A stretch of DNA of 64,000 nucleotides, from contig CM040090.1 of assembly GCA_022496805.1 (NCBI GenBank), positions 3,528,001-3,592,000 of the forward strand, read 5' to 3'. This DNA comes from Pohlia nutans (lineage: Eukaryota; Streptophyta; Bryopsida; Bryales; Mniaceae). The notes under the pieces were generated by a model that searched no databases, was not told the DNA's origin, and worked only from the letters and a program-made list of their open reading frames with translations. This document shows, in pieces, positions 19,838-29,628 of this stretch (the first letter of the stretch is position 1; the number at the start of each line of letters is the position of its first letter). The position numbers and the translations under genes are program-made.

Positions 19838-22800
19838 ATGGATGCTACCAACGGGGTCCCGGGGCGGCCCCTGAACTGGCTGCCTTCGGGGCTGACAGCT
19901 CTCATCCTGTCCCTGGAAAGGACGGACTCGCTCGCTTTCAAATCGTTCAGTGTCTCCCAAGCGGTGAAATCGCTCCTCTCCCTGAAGAACAAGGACTCAC
20001 GGGGATTCCATCGAAGCGACTCGCTTACCAAGTATGGCATGTATCTGTCGGGATTCCCCCTCGCCCCAAATTCTTGTCAATGCGAGGACCTCTGTGAGTG
20101 TTGCGAATGCTCGGTGTGTGAATCTGAGGAAGATTTCGAGTACGAGGATCACCATGAGTTGCAATACCAATGGGGCTTCCCGCTCGTGCTGAATGGGCCG
20201 AACTCGGATGCGTACTTTCGGAGGGAGCCTAGGTTTGCAAGCAAGAAATGGGCCAACGTGCAGGATTTTAGTTGGGCAAGGCCTTTAGAGAGACGAGCTG
20301 CTTTTCGGGAGAGAGAATGTGTGAGTGGCAAGATTGTTGAGCGCGATGGTCAGGATTCCAAAGGAGTTGGCGAGAAGTCACCTTCAATGAGGTCAGCCAA
20401 CGTTGCTCCCAGAAGTAGAGATGATGCCGGGCAGGAGCTCGGAGGGGGCTCGATTCTTAACAAGAAGGCTGAGGCTTCCCCGCAGAGGAGTAGCGAAGCA
20501 ACAGACAGCGAGACTCAGAAAAGCCATGCAACTCTTAAACCCAGCCACAACACAACTGCACATGGGGTATGATAATTGCGCATTGCATTAAACCCCTAAA
20601 GTATCAAGAAGCCCAAATTGGGCTCCATGTTTTCTTCATCAGTCCAATTTGGACTTCCTCTTGTTCAAACTTATTTGTTTCTTGACCATTATCTTCACTA
20701 GTTCTGGTGATTTAAAATTTGGTCCCATCTAAATTATACTCCCTCTGTCCCAAAGTTATTGTCCAACTTGTTTGCTTGGTATTTCTTTGAGCCAATTTCA
20801 TTGATCATATTGTAAGAAACATGATCAAAAAAGGTTCCAAATTATGTCACTAGAATGATTGAAGAACATTGCATGTGTTCATTGCAACCTAAATAAAATT
20901 AGCCATAAGGAAGTATTTTTTTGATCTACTTAAAAAAGCACTTTCAAACATGAGAATAACTTTGGGACGGAGGGAGTACTTTTCACAATATATCATGCGG
21001 TTTTTTTGGAAGTTCATACCTAGTCCCTTGTCATGTAGTTTTGCGATTGCTTATTTTTCAAAACTAGTGTGATGTACATAGGATGTACATAGGATGTGCA
21101 GTTCTTTGAACAAAAAGGGTGGTGTTTCAGGACGACGGTGCTTTGTCTAGCTCCCAATGTGCACCCATGATGAGGTTGAGTTCGAACTGGTGGCCTTTCG
21201 GGGTTCGATCTGCTGCTGCTGCAGCGGCAGCGGTGGAGCCATGTGAGACGGCGAAATGGAACTTTCGGATGGGCCAGAACGCGGGGGCAGGGGCGTTGGC
21301 CGGAGGGATGGTCAGCCTGTGCTTGCATCCCATTGATACTTTGAAGACCATTGTGCAATCCCAGTCTGGCGGGAGTCGCAACCTTCTTCCCATCCTTTCT
21401 TCCATCATTTCAGAAAGAGGTATGCTCATGTTTTTTTTCAGCAGTTTTGAATAGGTCATATGGCAACTTTCGTTTGTCCAATTTTCTTTATTTGTTGACC
21501 ATCACATGCCATTTTCTTTGCTTATTCTGGTGATATAAAATTTGACCCTATCTGAGTTATATTTTTCACGATTTTGGTTGTTTGAAATCATGAATCCTTG
21601 GTCTTGTAGAGGTTCATGGTTAGACGTTTAGGGCAGATCCTCGTTCTTACTGAATGCAGGGCGTTTTACTTGCAGGTTTGAAAGGTTTGTATAGGGGACT
21701 GGGAAGTAATCTAGCGTCTTCAGCTCCAATTTCAGCTATATACACTCTTACTTATGAAGCTGTTAAAGCAGGCCTGCTTCGCCACGTTCCAGAGGTATGG
21801 CTTCCATAACCTCGTGATATACCAGCAGTATTCCGTGGTTTTGTGAATTGACTGACCTCTGCTATGATGAGTATGGGACTTATGTGGATTTGTATGGACA
21901 GGACATGTCTGCGCTTGCGCATTGTGGTGCTGGTGCTTGTGCAAGTGTTGCCACCTCAATTGTCTACACCCCAAGTGAATGCGTGAAGCAGCAAATGCAA
22001 GTGAATGGATTGTATCAAAATAGCTGGTATCTCTTTTTTCCTTTAATCCAGAGAGAGGTTTCCCAGGCCCACATATTTCCTTGAAACTTTGCTCTTCATT
22101 ATCCACTTGAAACATGTCAAGCAGTTTTAGAACAACTGCGCTCTAAGATCTTCAGCATGGCTGCTTTGGAATGCTTAGGCAAACGTTGACTTCATTGCTC
22201 AAACAAGGAGGACTGCCGATGCTGTACAAGGGCTGGGGAGCAGTTTTGTGTCGCAATGTACCTCAGTCAGTAATCAAGGTATGTTCCTGCTAGTAGATAC
22301 CTATCTCCACTTCGGTCACATTGAAATAATCATCATTATCTCTTGATCATCATGTTAACTCCTAAAGGGCCAAGGATTCATGATTTTAAAATGACGATCA
22401 TATTGTGAAAAATATAATTCAGATGGGACCAAATTTTATATCACTGGAATCAGTGAGGAATATTGCATGTGTTGATTTTATTTTTTTTAAACTTTGAACA
22501 ACAGAACTTCACATAAAACCTACTCAAAACTACCAAGAAAAACATGAGGCCCAATTTGGGCTTCTTGTTCATTTAGGGGTTAATGTAATGTTGTCTTTTG
22601 TGGTCCATCTACTCGTGCATTTCGGCTTGAGAGTGGAGAGTGACATCGTCTTCTGTGGGTTGGTTCACAGTTGTACACTTATGAGGCCCTGAAGCACTGG
22701 GCTCGAGGTGATCAGCCTCGTGACACGCCTTTGACCACATTACAAGCGGTATGTCAATTCTACTGCTGACGCAGCCCAGTACCTGAGTTTGTACTGTCAG

Positions 22801-23975
22801 TGTCGGTGTCTTCTGTCGCTCTTGGTTCACGTTTTTGAAGGATGGAACGCTACTTTCTTCAGTGCGAATGAGCATTAATCTCATCCGAGGAGCTTTGAAT
22901 GAGCATAAACGGTCTTTGATCAGTAATATAAATGCGTCAATATGGACATGGTCGTTTCTTAGCATCCATGCATATGGTGATGTACCAGTTTCTGTTTGAT
23001 GTTTTCAGCTTGCCATTGGCGGTGTTGCTGGATCAACTGCAGCCTTTTTCACTACTCCTTTGGATGTCGTGAAAACTCGGCTTCAAACTCAGGTATTGAT
23101 CCTGGTTTTGGGATTATTTCACAACCTGTTGTTGCATATAATTAGATATAGGTTTTTGCGTATTTCTAGTACGTTCCTTCTCCTTCACAGTTCAGAACGT
23201 TGCAGTCACTCGGCTATCACTTTAGCACAAACAGCATACAATCGTCTTGAACTAATTTGGTGTTCCTTGGATGATAGATACCTGGGACAGTCCAGCAATA
23301 TAATGGGGTTATTCACGCTTTTCAGTACATTGCCACTACAGAAGGTGTCGCTGGATTATACCGGTGAGTTCCATGCACCCGTAGAATTTTGAATCTTGAG
23401 TATGCTTGTGATGTTTTTGGAGTAGGTTCGCTATTTCAGTAATACAAACTCAGTATGATGGTAGTGACTTGTGTAAGGTAAAGGGTGCCCAAAGCGTCCC
23501 TTTAGTCTGGCTTTTCAGAGGGGTTTCACACCTCGAAGTATTTTCAGTCAATTTTCCTTGAAAGACATACGGAAGCCATATCTAACCACTTTGGTTTATG
23601 TTTTTTCGGATTCTTGTGGAATTTTGAAGTTGGAATGGCACAGTGCACTAAAAGTGCCCTCACCTTTCAGTGTTTACTGTTGGTACATTGAAAACTCCAA
23701 TATTTACCCGTGTTAGAGGGACGCTTATAGAGCAGGGGCAGTTTTAGCACACTTGACCTTATCGGTTAATGGAGTTCTGACCAAACGCATGCACACTTTG
23801 CAGGGGACTGGTGCCTCGGTTAGTGATCTATGTTACCCAAGGAGCACTTTTTTTCGCCTCTTATGAATTCATCAAGCATGTCCTAGCAGTCGAAGTTCCA
23901 AGGCTTCAAATCAAGGCATCTCAGATTGAAGACTACAAACGGCAGGCAGCACCCGTCTCTGCTGAGTCCACTTAA
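19838..23975 (+). CDS. Mitochondrial carrier family protein with long N-terminal extension, nine exons
   Basis: Exons: 19838-20566, 21131-21419, 21676-21794, 21902-22026, 22179-22278, 22671-22748, 23009-23092, 23278-23363 and 23804-23975; all junctions are GT-AG and phases close to 593 residues. Residues about 285-560 hold three carrier repeats with the signature P-x-[DE]-x-x-[KR]: P310/D312/K315, P403/E405/K408 and P497/D499/K502, and three downstream G-L-Y/K-G type motifs. Such proteins move small metabolites across the inner mitochondrial or a plastid membrane; the substrate is not clear, and the closest relatives I recall are the plant SAM-carrier-like group with long N-termini (At4g11440 type). 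Residues 1-243, all in exon 1, are unusual: C80, C82, C86, C88, C89, C91 and C94 cluster beside an acidic run. Start: the ATG at 19838 is the first in frame. Introns 1, 2 and 5 carry TTAA elements. Confidence 0.9.
20588..21040. mobile_element. TTAA element, family E, split by a Stowaway element (carrier intron 1)
   Basis: The left end is TTAAACCCCTAAAGTATCAA with the family E block GAAGCCCAAATTGGGCT. The element continues after 20976 ('cttttcacaatat..'). The right end is degraded, so the end coordinate is approximate. Confidence 0.65.
20739..20976. mobile_element. Stowaway-type element (Tc1/mariner)
   Basis: The ends CTCCCTCTGTCCCAAAGTTA and TAACTTTGGGACGGAGGGAG are inverted repeats flanked by a TA duplication (20737-20738 and 20977-20978). 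This is the canonical plant Stowaway terminus. It is nested in the family E TTAA element. Confidence 0.92.
21470..21612. mobile_element. Decayed family E TTAA element (carrier intron 2)
   Basis: The interior matches family E ('tctggtgatataaaatttgaccc', 'catgaatccttggtc'). Terminal TTAA ends are lost. Confidence 0.6.
22355..22583. mobile_element. TTAA element, family E (carrier intron 5, inverted)
   Basis: Bounded by TTAACTCCTAAAGGGCCAAG and TTCATTTAGGGGTTAA, about 229 bases. The interior is the reverse of 32024-32261. Confidence 0.8.
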
Positions 23976-24934
23976 AGTTGAGTATCCATCGTCTGTGTAT
24001 GCAAACATTTCATGCCATTGCAAGAGGCTTGAGAATATGACACCATGCAAGGAGGGGATTGACGAGAGTTTAGATTGATCAAGTTCCTACACTAACATCT
24101 TGTGGTGTTCATTTACACATCCATACAACCATAGCAATCGGCAATGCTGCTGAGGAGATTGGATATCACGGGTATTCAAAAGTGTACACATTTTCGCTTT
24201 CAGCCTATTCTGTCTATTGTGAATAATTTCGCTCTGTGAGATTTAAGATCCTACCTTCAAGTCTGGAACGTAGATGCTCATTGGTCTGAGAGATTGTCCT
24301 TATTGCATTCAGGAAAAGTGATGTTTATTGGTCAAGATCTTCTCTTTGAGAAATTGTAATTGTAGACACAGGACTGTACAATTTTCAAGTGTGGGAGGAT
24401 CTTTTCATTTTTGAGCAAGATTTGGTGTACTCCCTCTAAATTTTGAAAATGTGGTGTTTTCAATGGGACTTTCACCTACGTCCCAATTTCACAATTTTTT
24501 TTTCTTGAGAAATATCTCACGTTTATTTTGATGCGCTTCTAATGATGGTAATTGTACTCTCTAATTTTAGGTCAGTCAAAAGATAGGCAATGAGCTTTAC
24601 CGTGAATGCATTGGGGATGCTCTTAGTGTCTACCAAGGATTTCTAAGATTCCCCCACGGTCTCGTACTAGTTTTGTATAGTATGTTACAGCTAAATATGG
24701 AAAATTTATAAATTAAAAAAAATGCATTAAAAATGGCAGTTTTGGCGTGTTTTTGAAGCAAAAACACCTCCGGTCCTTTAGGGGTTAAGATTAGAAACCA
24801 TGCTCAATGTTAAAAAATGGCGGTTTTGGTGTCTCTACCTTGTGATTGTTTATCCTCTTGCTCTCTCAAAGTTTCTCTAGTTTTTCTCTTCTTTTTCTTT
24901 CTATTCTATTTCTTCATTCTTCCTCTTCTTTCTT
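23976..24934. other. Between convergent carrier and DPY30 genes
   Basis: Holds the two 3' untranslated regions. A TTAA-element right end (GGTCCTTTAGGGGTTAA, ending at 24788) is visible, but its left partner is not clear. Confidence 0.45.
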
Positions 24935-27723
24935 TTATTTATTTTTCTCTTCTTTCTTCTCCTCTTTCTTCTCTTCTTTCTTCTCTTCTTTCTTCTCGTC
25001 TTTTTTCTCCTCTTTCTTTTCTTCTGTCTTCTCCTCTTTCTTCTCTTCCTTCTTCTCTTCTTTTGCCTCTTCCTTTAGAGGATCCTTTTGATTCATGGGG
25101 TTCTTCTCTATTAAGTATTTAGCTAAGAAATCAACTGGGTTTTCAGGCCTGACACGGCCTTCTCACATTGTCAGTACATTCTACCTCTCCAAAACCCTTG
25201 TGGTCAAAAGTTAGTAACAACTGGGGCAAGTACTAATCATCTGTGGGGCTACATTGTGAGGATTTTATATTCAAAATATCTATGGAGAAAACAATTCTCC
25301 TCTTTTGAAGAGACTCTGGAATCAATGACTACGTTCTGTTGAAGTTTTCCTTGAAACATTGTATTATAGAAATCTTCTTCGTACCTTAAACTTCAAGAGC
25401 TTTCAGCTCCCATCTTTACATTCATCACAAAATGGGTGCTGTACTTCATATCATGCAAGTCATGAACTCTTGAGAGATAGCAACAAGGTTTAGTCATAGA
25501 ATTGGGTCAGAAGTTAGTAAAATCATTAACAAATGCAGAATGATAATCAGATGTGAATTCACCTTGTCATGAAATTAGTATCTTCAGACGGAGTGGCAAA
25601 TTGACACGAGGGCATCGAAATCCAAGTGCAAGAAAATCAAACCAAAATGACACTCTTTCTGCATGCATGTTATTCTGCTGCGTCTAACTGGCAAAACTGC
25701 AACAATTTGAATATCATGAGAACACATGAATATCAAGCTTTACAATGTGTCACATTGTGAGAACACAAATGGACTGATAAAGGATGCTTGATATCCATAC
25801 CTTTCAATTGCCAGTAGCTGTAACCCATGAAGCAGCAAAGGAACCACTGAGGCTTCCTGCTCAACGGGTGCAAGGTTAGGTACAATTACTCTGAATTTAG
25901 AATTATGACTTCGTGAGGCATTAGAAGAATTTCCAAAGTCATTTCACCCTCAAGGCAATCCGTGTGTTGCAAATCCTTAGCAAGTGTGAGCAACATTTTT
26001 GGACACTCTTCAATGAAGCCAAACTTGATGGAGCAGGGAATGGCCTGATATGGATATCACTTTTATGCGTCTCACATAGTGTGACTTAGATACATCTTGT
26101 AATTTTTTCATGTGTATGTTTTGACCTCCTTATAATGAATATATTTGACAATTCAATGTTGGAGTAACTCTATCATAGTGCACCAATTGGACCCTCGTAA
26201 ACTCAAGTATATGATTGATATCATAGTGGAGTTTGTTTACCAAGTATTGCCTCACAGGCAAAGCCCTAATCTCCAACTTCTCCTGAGCTTCTTTTGCTGC
26301 TAATGCTTCCTGCATGCTTCTCGATGGATTAAGCAGATCATATAATGCACTTTGATTGTGGAATGTTCATTTCATAAATTAAATCCAGCCAAAAACTCAA
26401 TAAAATTTGTTCTGATGGTACACAGTGAAATTTGAGATGCTGAATCCTAGAAGGTGTATATATGTAGCCTGGTATATCAGCAATGAATTTTTCAAAATCA
26501 AATTTCAAGAAAACAACAAGTTTGTTGAATCAGCAAGGGCAGACAAAAAAAAACATCAAAACTGTGCAACAGGAGGTACCTCCTTCTTGGGGCCAAACCA
26601 TACCTCAGGAGTCAATCCCAAAGCTGATGCAGCATCCTTTTCTACAGCTCAGAATGAGAACAAAAAGTCAATTGATCAATTTAAGGATCCTATAAGTTAT
26701 CTGAGTTTGAAGGCAGTGGTCATATTCAAAGTGGAACCACCCACCTGTTTCTGTAACTTCGCTGAAACGGCAACATCATGAATCATTCAAAAAAGAAAAG
26801 AAAAAAGAAATAAAAGAGTCAAACTTCACAACCTAAGCGATTTTCTTTCTGTGAAGAAAACTCACAGACTCCCCTCTGACGTTGAGGATAAATAGCAATG
26901 CATTCAGCAGACAGGATACTAAAACCATTGGGGACCGGATGCCCTCTCTTTTACCCACACCCACTCATCCATTCCTACACTTCATTGGGAATTTAGGACC
27001 CCACGTATTTTAAACGACTTTCATGTGACATTCAATATTTCATGGGTTTGTACATTTTTTGTACATATTCTGTATTTGCATTTTCTTAGATAACGAAAAG
27101 AGTGACTGTAGAAGCCACGCCGATTCAGTGCAAAATTAGTGCAACATTCGTGAGGAATTTGTGCAAAAAATGCTCAAACCCATGAAATATCGGACTTTGC
27201 ACGGAAATTGTTAAAAATCAATGAGATCCTAAATTCCTCATGTTGGTTGAACTTATTAGCAAGTGATTTAAGCAAGACTTGGCTAAATGTCTACATCCAG
27301 CCTCTCATTTTTGAATTGAAATGGAGTTGTTTCTTATCCCTTCAATAGTGATCTATAACCTTCCACCTTGCATAAGAAATTTATACATAGTGATACAAAT
27401 TTCATACCATGAAATTTGTTATCCAAAGTGATCTCTGCACAACTCTTCCAAAAATCATGTGATATGATGAAATGCATAAAGTGATGCGAATAGTGTAGTA
27501 TCCTCTACCTTTATTCTTCACATTTATTCTTCCAATAGAAATTTCTCATGGCCCAAGATATCCCAAGATAGGGTACATTCGACATAAACTAATAAAGAGA
27601 GTTTGAAAATTATCTTGATAATTCTACATGTGTAGGGATGCAAGAGAGATGGGTACCAATAGCAGCAGCAATTGAAGATCTGGCAATTGAAGACTTCTTA
27701 ATAGATGCCTTCTTCTCCGCCAT
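24935..27723 (-). CDS. DPY30-domain protein with Lys/Glu-rich tail, five (or six) exons
   Basis: Minus-strand exons: 27723-27657, 26641-26580, 26309-26241, 25856-25801 and 25148-24935. Phases close to about 155 residues. The DPY30 motif spans exons 3 to 5: IRALPVRQYL, then EASVVPLLLHGLQLLAIER, then PENPVDFLAKYLIEKNP. This two-helix dimerisation motif anchors DPY30 in COMPASS histone-methylase complexes and also occurs in ciliary and flagellar proteins. Upstream is a Lys/Ser-rich N-terminus and a segment with LGLTPEVWFGPKKE. The last 50 residues are almost only Lys and Glu, which is why the plus strand looks like a long pyrimidine tract. An alternative model adds a 17-base exon (26761-26745, encoding AKLQKQ) and starts the next exon at 26636; it also stays in frame (about 159 residues). 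No long single frame covers it. Confidence 0.82.
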
Positions 27724-28916
27724 GTTCACTAATTAATTAAAGTGGCCTGTCACAAGAAGAAGATGACACAAAATTGAGCAATGCATAGATAGAAAATGAA
27801 CTAAAGAAAAAAAATCCTTTGCTTTGAAGCGACATCTTGAACAAGAATATTAATAGATCTTGAATTATGCCTCTTAGATTTGAGATGTAGAACATTGAAC
27901 TTAGGTTCAGTAGAAATGTTATTCCAAGTCCCAACAGTTTTAGAAGTTAGGATGACCTTTCATGCACCAATCAACACATACATTACCAGTATTGTACCTT
28001 GTGTGATAAATGTCCTAAAAGTATCATTTAAATACCTAAATATATAGGGTGACAGTTTTAACCTTGTCTCACCATAAGCTTTATTTCAAGTTGTTATTCT
28101 TATCAAGATAACACTAGCATTTACAAAATAAAAATAAACAAAAGGAGTGTTGTTTCAACCTCTTGGTTGATTAAAACAACTTTTAATGTTGCTTGTTTAA
28201 TGTTGTTTCAATGCAAATTTGCACCAGTATAATTTAAGATCTATTAATGCAATCTTGAATTATGCCTATCTATTCAATCTTTTTTGGGTTGTTTTGGATT
28301 TTATGCGGAATTCAAGACCAAACAAAGTAGATTTTATGCATATCACCAAAACTTTTGTATGATATAGAAAAACATGTTTATAATAGATTATGACACATAG
28401 GGACATAGTGTATAAAATAATACTACCATGCTTACCTTCACATTAAAAAAAACAAAACTCGCCTTCATCGTAAACAAGCAAATTTGTAAACTACAATGCT
28501 TTACTACAATGCTTTTACGTTGAAGTAAATATTTCTTTTTAGAACTAAACATTGCCAATAAGGAATTAGCAAGTCCCTCATCTTTCCAGAGTGCTTGAAA
28601 TCTTTCCACTATAAGAAACAAATTTGCTCTATATATTCTTTTGCATTCCTCTTTACATTTCTTTAGTATTCTCACACCACATTCAAAGTATCTCTCAAGG
28701 TTGTTTTTTTTACACTTAACAAATGTATTTCAAAAATACAGAAATGTGTTTTGTTGACACCAAATCCAAACACCATGAAAATCTCTCAAATTATCTGACA
28801 AAACACTCCAGAAGCGACCGTTGTATGGTTAATTAGACCTGAAAGGATGAAGGGCAAACACTAGTACAAACATTGCCTATATAAATTAGAGAAACATGTC
28901 CAAAAAGACCTACAAC
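27724..28916. other. Upstream region of the DPY30 gene, AT-rich
   Basis: The promoter of the minus-strand DPY30 gene should lie here. Remaining short frames, such as 28388-28675, show no domain. Confidence 0.4.
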
Positions 28917-29137
28917 TAAGGTAGAGGGCTCCAAAATCAACAAGGTTCTAATTCCAAGAGAATCTAAGCACAATAATCATCTTAGAACCTAAATTTAGGT
29001 AGACCATAGATAAATTATCATTTTGATCAAATCCAATAAGAGCTCTATGATGTGCCTAGATTTGTGTTCTAAAATAAATGCATGGTCTAGATTCTCTTGA
29101 AATTAAAACCCTGTTGGTTTTGGAGCCCTCTACGTTA
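28917..29137. mobile_element. TA-flanked AGGTAGAGGGCTC element, copy 2
   Basis: The left end is TA-AGGTAGAGGGCTCCAAAA and the right end is TTTTGGAGCCCTCTACGT-TA, with inverted repeats of nearly 30 bases. Same ends as 13697-14000. Confidence 0.85.
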
Positions 29138-29628
29138 ATGAATCTTTTCGCTAGTGTATACGCAAATGGTGTTTGTACTACTGAAAAGCAAAGCATCCAA
29201 ATGAAAAGAAACAAAAAGTACCGTAATGCATAAGCAAATAGAGAGCACTCAATCGACTAGACTGATATGAATCAATGGCAACCCTCATCCATTCAAAGAG
29301 GAGCTCTTCCTTTTCAAACACACAAGCCGGCTTGGGTAAGTAACCGGTTGTGTATCATATTCTACAACCCCATCCCACGGAACAAGCGAGAACAGATTTT
29401 CTCACCCGCATTCTGTGCATTTTGCCGGATAATCACCCAATTGAACTCACTGCGCAGATTTTCCTTACCACCGTTTCTTCATCTCACCTGCTTGAATTGC
29501 AATGAATTGGTGAGCCTGGCGAGGGATTGGGTTGAGGGTTCTACTCGTGGCTGCATCCTGGAACTTGGGTTGCAGTAAAGCTGGAATTTTGGGCTCAGAG
29601 GCAACCCTTTTGAAGCCTAGCGTTGGAG
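29138..29628 (+). promoter_or_regulatory. Probable promoter and leader of the DUF1997 gene
   Basis: GC rises from about 29270 to the start codon. A 103-codon plus-strand frame here has no domain and is probably leader sequence. Confidence 0.4.

Noticed and set aside
24817..25122. Plus-strand open frames rich in Ser/Leu/Phe over the pyrimidine tract
   Set aside because: They are the complement of the Lys/Glu-rich tail exon of the minus-strand DPY30 gene.
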